DNA of 59,427 bases, from NCBI GenBank assembly GCA_003671255.1, contig QWPF01000001.1, forward strand, positions 94,105 through 153,531, in the 5' to 3' direction. This document shows positions 17,735 to 26,290 of this stretch, in pieces. Numbering within the stretch: position 1 is the stretch's first letter; every line of letters starts with the position of its first letter. Under the pieces are notes generated by a model, which did no database searches, was not told the origin of the DNA, and was given only the letters and a program-made list of their open reading frames with translations. The translations under genes were made by a program, and so were the position numbers. The stretch is from Planctomycetota bacterium. Its GTDB lineage: Bacteria > Planctomycetota > Planctomycetia > Gemmatales > Gemmataceae.

Positions 17735-18926
17735 ACGCAGTTCCGTGATGAATTCGGGCGAAAATCGCCTTCAAATAACGCCCTTCCCCCGCATGTGCCA
17801 TAAACGGATGATCGGGCCCAGCCCCGGTTAGCTTTAAAACTTGGGCCGTTTTCCCTGCTTGCCATGCCGCTTTTCGTACTGAATCAAAAAAATCAAACTC
17901 TGATACTAATCCAGTGCAAGAGCAAGTAAGTAAAATTCCCCCATCAGTGATAACCTGCATTGCAAGTCGGTTCATATCTGTATATTTTCTTAGCGCAGTT
18001 TCGATTTCATCGCGATCACGCGTCAGCTTGGATGGATCCAATATGACAACATCAAATTTTTCACCTTTAGCGATGCTGTCGCGTAGCCAAGGAAAAATAT
18101 CTGATTGAACACATTTGATTCGCACTTTGTTTAGGCTGGCATTATGTCTTGCAAGAGCAAGAACTTCTTCATCAAGATCGATTGCAGTAACATCTTCAGC
18201 TTTTCCCAAGGCTTTTGCATAAACAGAAAAGCCCCCGGAATTGCAGCAAAGGTCTAAAACTTTTTTATTCAAACAAAAACTGCTAAGCAGAAGCCGATTT
18301 TCGCGCTGATCTGCAAAAAAACCAGTTTTGTGACCCGTACCGGGCGTAACCTTAAAGCTTAAGCCATTTTCATTGATAATTTCAGGATTTACATCGTACC
18401 CCGGTTCTTTGCAGTTAAAGGATTCTTGTTTTTGAACATGGCTCTCAGCAAACCAAGTAATTTGATGCTCTGGATAATGTTTTAAGAGAATCGTTTGAAT
18501 TGTATCTTTAAGACGGTACATCCCTGATGAAAAAAATTCGATCACGATAGTTTGTCCAAACTTATCAATGATAAGGCCACTGAGGCCATCCCCTTCACCG
18601 TGAATAAGGCGATATGCATTGGTTGATGCTTCTAAATTTAATGTTTCTTTTCTGAGGCCAACAGCCAATCCTATTTTCTTATCAAAGAAAGCTTCATCAA
18701 TCGGCTCATCTGGATTTGTGGTTAAAACGCGGAGGGAAATTCTGGAGTGCCCATTAAAAATCCCACGGCCTGCCCAAGCGCCCGCTCGGTCCTCAATGTC
18801 AACTATGCAGCCGTTGGGAATCTTTTGATCGGGTTTCTCAATCATTTTCTGAAAAATCCAGGGATGATTGGAGTTCCTAACAATTTTAAGTTTAATCACA
18901 GGTAGTTTTGGATTTATGGTGTCCAA
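17733..18926 (-). CDS. PUA-domain class I rRNA methyltransferase (RlmI-like)
   Basis: A 397-aa 23S rRNA m5C methyltransferase-like protein. An N-terminal PUA-type RNA-binding region (NSNHPWIFQKMIEK, then GRGIFNGHS) is followed by an EEHD-like linker (YRLIHGEGDGLSGLIID) and a Rossmann methyltransferase: VLDLCCNSGGFSVYA as motif I, VVILDPSK as motif IV, and LLTCSCTGLV carrying the motif VI cysteine. This architecture matches RlmI/RlmK-N type enzymes that methylate a cytosine of 23S rRNA. The gene is convergent with the DUF1501 gene. The modified base is inferred from the family. Confidence 0.9.
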   Translation of the reverse strand: MDTINPKLPVIKLKIVRNSNHPWIFQKMIEKPDQKIPNGCIVDIEDRAGAWAGRGIFNGHSRISLRVLTTNPDEPIDEAFFDKKIGLAVGLRKETLNLEASTNAYRLIHGEGDGLSGLIIDKFGQTIVIEFFSSGMYRLKDTIQTILLKHYPEHQITWFAESHVQKQESFNCKEPGYDVNPEIINENGLSFKVTPGTGHKTGFFADQRENRLLLSSFCLNKKVLDLCCNSGGFSVYAKALGKAEDVTAIDLDEEVLALARHNASLNKVRIKCVQSDIFPWLRDSIAKGEKFDVVILDPSKLTRDRDEIETALRKYTDMNRLAMQVITDGGILLTCSCTGLVSEFDFFDSVRKAAWQAGKTAQVLKLTGAGPDHPFMAHAGEGRYLKAIFARIHHGTA

Positions 18927-19047
18927 TTAACTATTTTCCTTTAAATAACTTGTGTTTTTGATCAATGCACATGAAGATAGGATATTAGATAGAAAAAGCA
19001 CGGCTCTAAAAATTAGATTTTATCTTTAGGAGGTTAGAAAGCGACTA

Positions 19048-19410
19048 ATGGCCATTCCAATGTTTAGCATCGAAAAAGCTGGAGATATTGCAATCATTAT
19101 ACCCTCGCCAACTGCTGAAAAGATGGCTGAAGACCTTATGCTAACAGCAACAGATTTGGTATTGGATCCATTGGATAAAATGAAGCCAAGTGGCCTAGTT
19201 TTTGATCTTTCAGAAGTTGATTATGTAGGATCATTATTTTTGGGTTTTCTGCTTAGATGTCATAAAAGAGTAAAAAAACACGGATGCGAAGTCGTAATTG
19301 CGGGGGCATCTCCAAACGCAAGAGAATTATTGCATCTTACCGGCCTCGATACCCTCTGGCCCATCTACAATGATCGTAAGGAAGCAATTGCTGCTCTCAA
19401 TAGCGACTGA
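19048..19410 (+). CDS. STAS-domain anti-sigma factor antagonist
   Basis: A 120-aa single STAS domain, the fold of SpoIIAA/RsbV that binds anti-sigma kinases or other partners. The characteristic loop is VFDLSEVDYVGSLFLGFLL, with Ser62 at the usual phosphorylated position. AGGAGG lies 14 bases before the ATG. It leads an apparent transcription unit with two ABC transporter pairs, 36 bases upstream of the first ATPase. No anti-sigma factor or phosphatase is nearby, so its partner is unknown; it could alternatively regulate the transporter directly. Confidence 0.88.
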   Translation: MAIPMFSIEKAGDIAIIIPSPTAEKMAEDLMLTATDLVLDPLDKMKPSGLVFDLSEVDYVGSLFLGFLLRCHKRVKKHGCEVVIAGASPNARELLHLTGLDTLWPIYNDRKEAIAALNSD

Positions 19411-19446
19411 TTTTCTTTTCGATTTAATTTCTAATGAGAATTTAAT

Positions 19447-20373
19447 GTGGGTGAGATTCCTGTAATTCAGTGTAGAAATCTGAGTCGAAGGTTTGGATCT
19501 AAAACCGTTCTGAATAATGTTTCTTTTGAAGTTTATCCAGGAATTATTGGTTTATTAGGCCCAAACGGCGCAGGAAAATCAACTTTAATCAAGCTTATTC
19601 TGGGGTTGGATATTCCTTCTTCTGGAGGAATAACGCTTTTTGGAAAAACCAAAGTTGAACTGGGAAAGATCGGGTTCATGCCCGAAGCAAAAGCTATTAT
19701 TCCTTCGATGAAAGGTTTTGAATTCGTTGCTTTTGCAGGTGAGCTTGAAGGCTTGAAACGCAAAGATGCTTTAAGGCGTTCCCATGAAATTCTTGATTGC
19801 TTAAGTATGGGGGAAGCGCGGTTTCGAAAACTTGGTGAATATTCTACCGGAATGATTCAAAAAGTTAAACTTGCACAGGCTTTGGTTCACGATCCCGAAT
19901 TGCTAATCCTTGATGAACCAACTGCAGGGTTAGACCCTCCAGCTCGAAATCAAATGCTTGATTATCTTAGCTACTTCGCCAGACAACAAGGCAAATCAAT
20001 CGTTCTGTCCACCCATTTGCTTGGGGATGTGCAATCGGTTTGTGATCAGGTTGTGGTATTGAATTTCGGCAATTGCCTTGCATCTTGTTCGCTTGAAACG
20101 CTTGTTGGAAACAAAGAGAACCGCTATTTAATTGAAATTGCTGGAAATCAAATTGATTCAATTAGTGCATTGGGTAATTTGTGCATTGGCACCCAAGATA
20201 TGGGCGGGTTTACAAAAGTATTCATTCAGTGTGAGTCAACTGCTGAAATAAACCACATAGCTTCGCAAGTTTTATCTGCGGGTGGTGTTATTAAAAAATT
20301 CATTCCTTTGGAAGGTAACTTGGATGATGCGTTTTTTGCTCTTTTAGATAAGCAAAGAATGGAGAAAATTTGA
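19447..20373 (+). CDS. ABC transporter ATP-binding protein (first pair)
   Basis: A 308-aa ABC ATPase of the ABC-2/CcmA-like group. Walker A is GLLGPNGAGKSTL near residues 36-48, the signature is YSTGMIQKVKLAQAL, Walker B is LLILDEPTAGLDP, and the H-loop is STHLLGDV. The start is GTG at 19447. The stop overlaps the following permease ATG (TGATG). Residues beyond about 220 form a C-terminal extension that could contact the permease. The C-terminal half aligns in layout with the second ATPase at 21.3 kb, as expected for an ancient duplication of the pair. Confidence 0.93.
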   Translation: MGEIPVIQCRNLSRRFGSKTVLNNVSFEVYPGIIGLLGPNGAGKSTLIKLILGLDIPSSGGITLFGKTKVELGKIGFMPEAKAIIPSMKGFEFVAFAGELEGLKRKDALRRSHEILDCLSMGEARFRKLGEYSTGMIQKVKLAQALVHDPELLILDEPTAGLDPPARNQMLDYLSYFARQQGKSIVLSTHLLGDVQSVCDQVVVLNFGNCLASCSLETLVGNKENRYLIEIAGNQIDSISALGNLCIGTQDMGGFTKVFIQCESTAEINHIASQVLSAGGVIKKFIPLEGNLDDAFFALLDKQRMEKI

Positions 20374-21323
20374 TGGCGGTAACTTCTCTAAATTCATTTT
20401 TGGAATACAGGCCATGGCGTGGTTTGCGAAACCCTGTTTGGATGGGGGCATTTGCGATCACTCGTGAATCTTTAAAATTAATATTCACACGCAAAGTATT
20501 TTGGGTCGTATTCTCCCTTGCAGTTTTGAACTTTCTTCTTTATTTTTTTGGCCAGTATCTTTTTTTCTGGGTTGCGGATCAGCAGCCAGATGGATTGGTG
20601 CGTGTTGGTGGTTTTGGGCGTGCCAATCAAAACGATATGATGCAATTTCTACGCAGCGTTTTAAAAATGGATGGCTCTCCAGAAACCTTCCGTAACTTTA
20701 TTAATCTTCAATCTCGTGGTATTATCGTGCTTTTGGTGTTGGCAGGGGCTTCTTTGCTAGGCGAAGATCTTAATCAAGGTTCTTTGATTTTCTACCAATC
20801 CAAATCTGGTGGGATGAGGAATTATATTGTTGGTAAGTTTTTGGCAGCATCTTTTCTTGTGCATCTTTTTGCAACTGTTCCAGCTCTTTTTCTGTTTCTT
20901 GAAATTTGTTTCATCGATACTTGGACTTATCTGCTTTATCATCCAAGATTACTGTTCGGAATTATTGGCTATGGTTTTGTCATTAATATCGGACTTGTTT
21001 CCTTGTTATTTGCTACTGTGGGTTTCTTCAGATCCACCATTGGTTTAATCATGTGCTGGGCGGGTGTTTTTTTTCTTCTCCCATCTCTTTGTGCTATTAT
21101 GATCGATCGCTTAAGATTGAATCCTGCTTTCAGGGTTCTAGATTTTTGGTACTGTGTGGAAAGATTGGGCGAGAAATGCCTTGGTGCATCCCCTACCCTT
21201 CTTCCCGGGCAAACAGACCACTCTTTAAATCCTTGGTTAGCTGTTGCTTCGCTAGGTTTTGTTTTCTTTATAAGTTCTTTTCTTACTATCCGGATTTACT
21301 TTAAAAAAGGTGTCGAATCATGA
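20373..21323 (+). CDS. ABC transporter permease (first pair)
   Basis: A 316-aa integral membrane protein of ABC-2 permease type. After a cytoplasmic start with RESLKLIFTRKVFW, several hydrophobic segments follow, for example VFWVVFSLAVLNFLLYFFGQ, GIIVLLVLAGASLLGED, and a C-terminal LAVASLGFVFFISSFL. The LGEDLNQGSLIFYQSKS stretch resembles the ABC-2 permease interface motif seen in this group. I use ATG 20373; a TTG one codon earlier is also possible. It overlaps both its upstream ATPase and the following ATPase by a few bases, so translation is coupled. The substrate is unknown. Confidence 0.88.
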   Translation: MAVTSLNSFLEYRPWRGLRNPVWMGAFAITRESLKLIFTRKVFWVVFSLAVLNFLLYFFGQYLFFWVADQQPDGLVRVGGFGRANQNDMMQFLRSVLKMDGSPETFRNFINLQSRGIIVLLVLAGASLLGEDLNQGSLIFYQSKSGGMRNYIVGKFLAASFLVHLFATVPALFLFLEICFIDTWTYLLYHPRLLFGIIGYGFVINIGLVSLLFATVGFFRSTIGLIMCWAGVFFLLPSLCAIMIDRLRLNPAFRVLDFWYCVERLGEKCLGASPTLLPGQTDHSLNPWLAVASLGFVFFISSFLTIRIYFKKGVES

Positions 21324-22288
21324 TTGGGGTTTCTCCGGTTTCAACCAAACCTGATATCGTTCCCTTATGGTGCAAGAAGGTTTCCAAATGGCATGGGAAT
21401 TTTCTTGGATTAAATGATGTTAGCTTGGAACTCAGACCCGGGATTACCGCGCTTTTAGGTTCCAATGGTTCTGGTAAAAGCACCTTAATGAATTTGATTG
21501 CTGGTCAACTTTACCCTGACACCGGTTCTATTCGTATATTTGGAGTTGATCCATGGACTTGGCGGGGTAAACATCTTGTTGGTTATAGCCCCGACCTTGA
21601 TTACTTTTATTCTTCCTGGAGTATCAACGATTTTCTTATGCGAATGGCTTGCCTTGCAGGGATCGAAAGCAAAAAGGTTCCGAGTTTAGTTAATGAGATT
21701 CTTGATGTTGTTGGCCTGTTGTCAGTTCAAACAACCCTGTTGAGGCGCTGCTCTCTAGGAATGAGACAGCGGGCAAAAATTGCCCATGCTATTTTAATGG
21801 ATCCTCCTTTGCTGGTTTTAGATGAACCATTTCGCGGAATTGATCCCGTAGGAAGGCGTGATCTTGTTCAATTATTACTTAAGTTTCAATCGAGTGGAAA
21901 AACGATATTGGTATCAAGTCATGAGTTGGAAGAAATAGAAAAACTGACAAGCCAGGTAGTAATGCTAAGATCGGGTCGTGTTGTTTCCGCTGGACCGGTT
22001 TCGCGGGCTAGGGATAGATTGTTAAATAAGCCTGTTGAAATCGCTTTGGAAATTGAATCTGCAGAACAAATAAGATTTCTTGCCCAAACAGTTTTTAATT
22101 ATTCAGAGGTTTTGGGTGTGCATTTGCCTGAAGGTAAAGCTCATATTTTAATGGTGCTAACCAGAAACCCTGAAATTGTTTTCTCTCATTTGGTTAAGAT
22201 ATCCATTGAAAATAATATTCCCATACTCAGGCTGGAAGTTGTAGACGAAGCCCCTGCTGAAGTGATGGAATCCTTGTTTCAGGGGTGA
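21320..22288 (+). CDS. ABC transporter ATP-binding protein (second pair)
   Basis: A 322-aa ABC ATPase. Walker A is LLGSNGSGKSTLMN, the signature region is RCSLGMRQRAKIAHAI, Walker B is LLVLDEPFRGIDP and the H-loop SSHELEEIE. It starts inside the stop of the preceding permease (ATGA) and its stop overlaps the next permease start (GTGA), so the four transporter genes form one coupled block. The Q-loop region has LVGYSPDLDYFYSSWS. The two ATPases may act as a heterodimer or each serve its own permease. Confidence 0.92.
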   Translation: MIGVSPVSTKPDIVPLWCKKVSKWHGNFLGLNDVSLELRPGITALLGSNGSGKSTLMNLIAGQLYPDTGSIRIFGVDPWTWRGKHLVGYSPDLDYFYSSWSINDFLMRMACLAGIESKKVPSLVNEILDVVGLLSVQTTLLRRCSLGMRQRAKIAHAILMDPPLLVLDEPFRGIDPVGRRDLVQLLLKFQSSGKTILVSSHELEEIEKLTSQVVMLRSGRVVSAGPVSRARDRLLNKPVEIALEIESAEQIRFLAQTVFNYSEVLGVHLPEGKAHILMVLTRNPEIVFSHLVKISIENNIPILRLEVVDEAPAEVMESLFQG

Positions 22289-23238
22289 TTTTAGAAAGAG
22301 GCATAAGCTTGGAGTTTTTGAAATCTTTTATCCTGGGTGTAAAGTCAACACTTGCAGTCCATCTCTTTCGGGCCAAGGTTGGGCATAGCTTGTTTTGGGT
22401 GTCTGCTGGTTTTTTATTGCTTGTTGCTGCAGTTGTTGTTTCTGTTAGTTTCAAAAATCAATGGAACTATAAAACACTTAAGCCGCGTGGGCAGGCCGGG
22501 TTCAATTTTAAAAATTCAATTGAAATGATAGAGGCTTGTAGCATGGCTTTAGGCCATAATGCAGGTGTTTCCGCTGTTTGCTCTGCAGTTTCTGGTGCAA
22601 ATTCAGGATTAATGATCCAATCTGGGTTCCCTGTTTTTACAAAGAATGTTGTGTTTTCTGTTTTGTTAGGGTTTCTACTTCCTTTATGGTGCCTTACTTT
22701 TGCAGTGGAGGGGCTAGGCTCTGAAAGGGAAGGCAAAACTTTATTCTGGTTGTTTTCAAAGCCGGTTCCTCGGTCAAGTATTTATGTTGGAAAGTTTTTA
22801 GCGATTCTTCCCTGGGTTATAATCTGGAGTCTTGGTGGTTTTTTTGTTCTTGCTGTTTGTGCCGGGGATAGCGGAATTTTTGCTTTTAAATTGTTTTGGC
22901 AGCCCATAGCTTTAGCAAGTATCACTTACGCTTCGGTTTTTTTCTTTATGGGGGCCTGTTTACCAAGAGCTTCTTTGATTGCATTGGCCTATGCCTTTGT
23001 TGTTGAAACGCTTTTAGGAAGTATGCCCGGATCTCTTAAGCAATTAAGTGTTGCGTTCTATGCCAGGTGTATCATGTTTCAGAAAAGCTCAGACTTGGGA
23101 GTAGTTTTGGAGCAAGGTGGCGGGTATGGTGATTTTTCTCAAACCATGGCAATATGCTTTATGTTGGGTATTGCATTAATGTTTCTGGTTGCAGGAATAT
23201 TCTTTTTTGGGAAGATAGAGCTTAGAGGCCAGAGATGA
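22285..23238 (+). CDS. ABC transporter permease (second pair)
   Basis: A 317-aa ABC-2 type membrane protein starting at GTG 22285 inside the stop of its ATPase. Hydrophobic segments include SLFWVSAGFLLLVAAVVVSV near residues 33-52, VVFSVLLGFLLPLWCLTF, a segment IIWSLGGFFVLAVC, and a final MLGIALMFLVAGIFFFG. The loop AVEGLGSEREGKTLFWLFSKPVPRSSIYVGK matches the ABC-2 motif in which the cytoplasmic loop contacts the ATPase. Same length as the first permease, which supports a paired duplication. Confidence 0.88.
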   Translation: MILERGISLEFLKSFILGVKSTLAVHLFRAKVGHSLFWVSAGFLLLVAAVVVSVSFKNQWNYKTLKPRGQAGFNFKNSIEMIEACSMALGHNAGVSAVCSAVSGANSGLMIQSGFPVFTKNVVFSVLLGFLLPLWCLTFAVEGLGSEREGKTLFWLFSKPVPRSSIYVGKFLAILPWVIIWSLGGFFVLAVCAGDSGIFAFKLFWQPIALASITYASVFFFMGACLPRASLIALAYAFVVETLLGSMPGSLKQLSVAFYARCIMFQKSSDLGVVLEQGGGYGDFSQTMAICFMLGIALMFLVAGIFFFGKIELRGQR

Positions 23239-23256
23239 TACTTTTACCGGTGACAA

Positions 23257-23949
23257 ATGCAAAGAAATGAAAACTCCCCCGGATCTGATTTAGGTTTTGA
23301 TTTTCCCAAGCATGGTTACAGGGGAGATTTATTCCCAGATATCGTACCCAGTTCTTTTACGGGGCATAGCCTTTGTATTTCTAGGCAGTTTGGAGCTCGT
23401 GGTGGATCGATTGCTGCGAAGGTTGCCAAAAAATTAGGTTGGCAAATTTATAGCCATGAAATTCTTCAATACATGGCTTCTAATCCAGCAGCCAAGCAAG
23501 AATTATTTGATTTTGCTGGGCCTAAAATTGTTGATTGGGTTGAAGGTCAATGGTCGCAACTTGTTGAACAAGGGCAGATTACTAGAACAGAAGAAGTGGA
23601 AGATCTAGCCCGCGTAATTTTGCTGCTTGGTTGCATTGGGAATACGGTTTTTGTAGGATCTGGAGCTGGGTTTCTAGTCCCAGATGTTAATCGGTTACAT
23701 GCCCGAATTATTGCCCCTTTTGATGATCGTGCTTCTTACATTTCCCAGTATGATCGGTTAACTATGGACGATTCAAAAGAGAAGGTTAGAAGTTCTGATG
23801 AAAGACGGGTTGAATTCCTTCATGGTCATTTCAAAGCTGTTATGAATGAACCTTACTGCTATGATCTTATTTTAAATTCAAGTCGGTTGGGTGAAGATTG
23901 TACGATTCAAACCATTATTCAAGCCACTCGAATTAAATACGGGTTTTGA
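23257..23949 (+). CDS. Cytidylate-kinase-like family protein
   Basis: A 230-aa P-loop-fold protein of the cytidylate kinase-like family. The segment SLCISRQFGARGGSIAAKVAKKLGW, near residues 33-57, is the degenerate P-loop region where true Cmk has GPSGSGKG. Later ARIIAPFDDRASYISQYDRL and the DERRVEFLHGHF stretch match that family. It follows the second permease by 18 bases and probably belongs to the same transcript. Function is not established; it may phosphorylate a nucleotide or be a non-catalytic relative. Confidence 0.82.
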   Translation: MQRNENSPGSDLGFDFPKHGYRGDLFPDIVPSSFTGHSLCISRQFGARGGSIAAKVAKKLGWQIYSHEILQYMASNPAAKQELFDFAGPKIVDWVEGQWSQLVEQGQITRTEEVEDLARVILLLGCIGNTVFVGSGAGFLVPDVNRLHARIIAPFDDRASYISQYDRLTMDDSKEKVRSSDERRVEFLHGHFKAVMNEPYCYDLILNSSRLGEDCTIQTIIQATRIKYGF

Positions 23950-23952
23950 TGC

Positions 23953-24675
23953 TTAATTGGCACTAGATAATTGTTTGTTTGCTAGAGGAATTTCTGGCCT
24001 GTTGCTATCCATGTTTTTTCCTCGTAGCGTCAGAAAACCTCTTTCAATTTCTAGGGCCTGTAATAGCATTGTTGGGCGCGGCTGATCTGCTTGAAATCGA
24101 ACTACTGCCACGGGTTTTCCTTGGTGGCGGTACCATGAGACTTCAATCCCGTTTTGCCTAGCTGTATCTGAAATTTTATCGAACATGGATAATAGAGAAA
24201 TGGGAAGTGCGCCGGCTTTTAACGAATAAACTTGAATTGCAACCACATTGGGTTCATCTTTTGCGAGCCAAAGTTTTAATTCTGCTGAAATGATGGTACT
24301 GAGTTTTCCTTCCCCCCAACGAAACGCCAAACGCAAACGATCTGGTTCTAGGCAGATTCGAGGAGCTCGGATATAATCTGGGAAAAACTTGTTTTTGTTG
24401 CCTGTTTCGTCAAGCTCTTCAGAAAAAAAGCTATTGATCTGATCCTCTTTGAATTGGGCGTACCATTCTTTTTCAGTACCAACTGCGCCAACGAATTCGA
24501 AACACTCTGATGTGAATTCTTTGGCTTTATCACCTTTGTTGGGATCGTTCGCTACTAACAAAGCGGTTTTATAAAAATTTGGTTCATGACGAATGATGGA
24601 GTATAGAACGAATCCACCAATCGATAGCAAACTAAGGAATGTAGCCAAGGCTAAATATAATGATAATCTTGCCAT
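23953..24675 (-). CDS. Membrane-anchored hypothetical protein
   Basis: A 240-aa protein with one N-terminal membrane anchor (residues 4-26, LSLYLALATFLSLLSIGGFVLYS) and a soluble, mixed alpha/beta remainder. The region around residues 70-90 (WYAQFKEDQINSFFSEEL) resembles the 'EEQINAYL'-like patch seen in YpmS-type anchored proteins, but the match is weak. No catalytic motif is evident. It is convergent with the cytidylate-kinase-like gene, with three bases between stops, and may be a monocistronic extracytoplasmic protein. I do not recognise a function. Confidence 0.7.
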   Translation of the reverse strand: MARLSLYLALATFLSLLSIGGFVLYSIIRHEPNFYKTALLVANDPNKGDKAKEFTSECFEFVGAVGTEKEWYAQFKEDQINSFFSEELDETGNKNKFFPDYIRAPRICLEPDRLRLAFRWGEGKLSTIISAELKLWLAKDEPNVVAIQVYSLKAGALPISLLSMFDKISDTARQNGIEVSWYRHQGKPVAVVRFQADQPRPTMLLQALEIERGFLTLRGKNMDSNRPEIPLANKQLSSAN

Positions 24676-25031
24676 TTTGATGCAGGTCTCTTTGCCTGAG
24701 ATTACTAAAAACTAACCCAGATCATACTTCAATACCAAGGATTTAGCTTAAAAGTCAACCCGGTGTGCGTTTTGTATAAAACATTCCGTTTTGTATTCAT
24801 TACTTCAACTGTGATATGGGTTAAGAAAATAAAGAATATTAAATACGGGGCGTTTGAGTCGTTTGGCGAAAATGCACAAGGAATTATCCTTGTGCTAATT
24901 TGGAAACCTTTAAGGATTTTTTCAAGGTTGAGCTTTATAGTGACGATTCCTTTAATAAGGATTCTTAAGTTATGGATGCCCTAATATTTTGATATTTGGG
25001 TAAGTTAGGATGTAAAGGGGGAGTGGTGGTC
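24676..25031. other. Intergenic region upstream of the outer-membrane protein gene
   Basis: About 355 bases between the divergent anchored hypothetical and the beta-barrel gene. It contains one perfect 9-bp hairpin listed separately and a weak open frame (24763-24984) that I reject for lack of a ribosome binding site or recognisable sequence. It should contain the promoters of both flanking genes, but I cannot pick them with confidence. Confidence 0.6.
24874..24895. repeat. Perfect 9-bp stem hairpin in leader region
   Basis: GCACAAGGA and TCCTTGTGC pair perfectly around the loop ATTA, about 137 bases upstream of the outer-membrane protein start. No T-run follows on the plus strand, so it does not look like a terminator. 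It could be part of a structured 5' untranslated region or an operator. Confidence 0.5.
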
Positions 25032-26240
25032 ATGCGAAAAGTTCTTTCAACAATATTGGTTTCTGCCGCCTTTTGTTTTGAGGCTTCCTTATTGCAAGCT
25101 CAAAATCTTCCATCTGGACAGGGCCCCCGCCCTATTGCTGAGCCTATTCCTTTAGGGGGCTCAAGCCTTGGTAACCAAGGATTTCCATCATCTGGGCCAA
25201 TGGCGAATCCACAATCTTATGGTCAATCAGAAGATGCGCCTTTAGACCTTAGTTTGTCTGGCTTGTCGCCCAGTGCGTTTATGGAAGAGCCACCACTTAT
25301 AGAGTTTGCCTGGTATGGAAGTATTGGTGCAAGAGCATTGCAAAGGCAAAAAAATGGGAGTTTGGGTTCTGCATATCAAGGGGATGGTGATGTTTTAGGC
25401 GCTGCAGACTTTGCTCGTTTGCCCGAAGTTCAAAACTTTAACCAATTAAATCCTGCCATGGGTTGGGGCCCTACTGTGACTTTAGGTTTCCTTGAAAACA
25501 ATCACATGCTTGAGTTCTACGGATTTTACATTCCACAAAATTCCACATCAATCTCCAATACAGACCAAGGAAGGTTATCGAGCCCATTTGGAAGCTCACC
25601 CCCGCCACCGTATGCCCCATCTGGTTTTCAGGGGTTGTGGTTAAATGCAGACACCATGACAACAACGATGAATTCTGCAATCGGAAATGCTGAACTTAAC
25701 TACCGCTATGCGAGCCCTGCGATTAAAGATGTAGAGTTTATGTTTGGGGTAAGGTATTTTGATATCCTTGAAAATATGATTTATTCGACCAATCATTCTG
25801 GTGATATAACGACATCAAACCCTAAATTGCAAGCCAACTATAATGCTCGTGCGCATAATCATATTCTAGGGCTGCAAGTTGGGTCTGAATATAATCTCAG
25901 AGTTTTCAAGCACTTAGGAATAGGGATGATGAGTAAAGGTTCTGCAGGCGTAAATTGGTGGAATTCGCAAGTTTCTCTTGTGCGCGGCGATGGCTTGCAA
26001 GGGTTTAGTGGTTCTCAAAACGGAGCAACCTTTGCATCGATTTTAGAAATGGGATTCTATGCAGATATCCTGTTGCTAGAAAGGGCCCGATTTAGAGCAG
26101 GTTATAATGTTTTGTGGGCAATAGGCGTGGCAGAAGCTTCTTCCCAGTATAATTATAATCTGAGAGATACTACTGGTTCCAGCGATATAGGTACAACCTT
26201 TTATCAAGGACCAACCCTAGAATTGCAATTCTTGTTTTAA
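25032..26240 (+). CDS. Outer-membrane beta-barrel protein, BBP7-like
   Basis: A 402-aa exported protein. The N-terminus MRKVLSTILVSAAFCFEASLLQAQ is a clear Sec signal with an AQ cleavage site near residue 24. A proline-rich linker follows (GPRPIAEPIP), then alternating aromatic/hydrophobic strands ending in LELQFLF with the C-terminal phenylalanine typical of outer-membrane barrels. Layout and size resemble planctomycete BBP7-family outer-membrane proteins; that assignment is tentative. I prefer ATG 25032 because GGGGGAG precedes it and the signal peptide begins there. It is isolated, with a long upstream gap. Confidence 0.75.
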   Translation: MRKVLSTILVSAAFCFEASLLQAQNLPSGQGPRPIAEPIPLGGSSLGNQGFPSSGPMANPQSYGQSEDAPLDLSLSGLSPSAFMEEPPLIEFAWYGSIGARALQRQKNGSLGSAYQGDGDVLGAADFARLPEVQNFNQLNPAMGWGPTVTLGFLENNHMLEFYGFYIPQNSTSISNTDQGRLSSPFGSSPPPPYAPSGFQGLWLNADTMTTTMNSAIGNAELNYRYASPAIKDVEFMFGVRYFDILENMIYSTNHSGDITTSNPKLQANYNARAHNHILGLQVGSEYNLRVFKHLGIGMMSKGSAGVNWWNSQVSLVRGDGLQGFSGSQNGATFASILEMGFYADILLLERARFRAGYNVLWAIGVAEASSQYNYNLRDTTGSSDIGTTFYQGPTLELQFLF

Positions 26241-26266
26241 AAAAGAAGGCTAATTTTTTTGCTACA

Positions 26267-26290
26267 GGGCCTGCCATTCATTGGCGGGCC
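26267..26290. terminator. Putative terminator between convergent genes
   Basis: GGCCTGCC and GGCGGGCC pair with one G-T wobble around the loop ATTCATT. It ends exactly at the stop codon of the minus-strand ketosynthase and lies 26 bases after the outer-membrane protein stop. T-runs on either side are short, so it is weaker than the terminators at 17.7 and 50.4 kb. Confidence 0.55.

Noticed and set aside
24763-24984. 73-codon plus-strand open frame before the outer-membrane protein gene
   Set aside because: GTG start with no ribosome binding site, composition like intergenic DNA, contains the 9-bp hairpin, and no known family resembles it.
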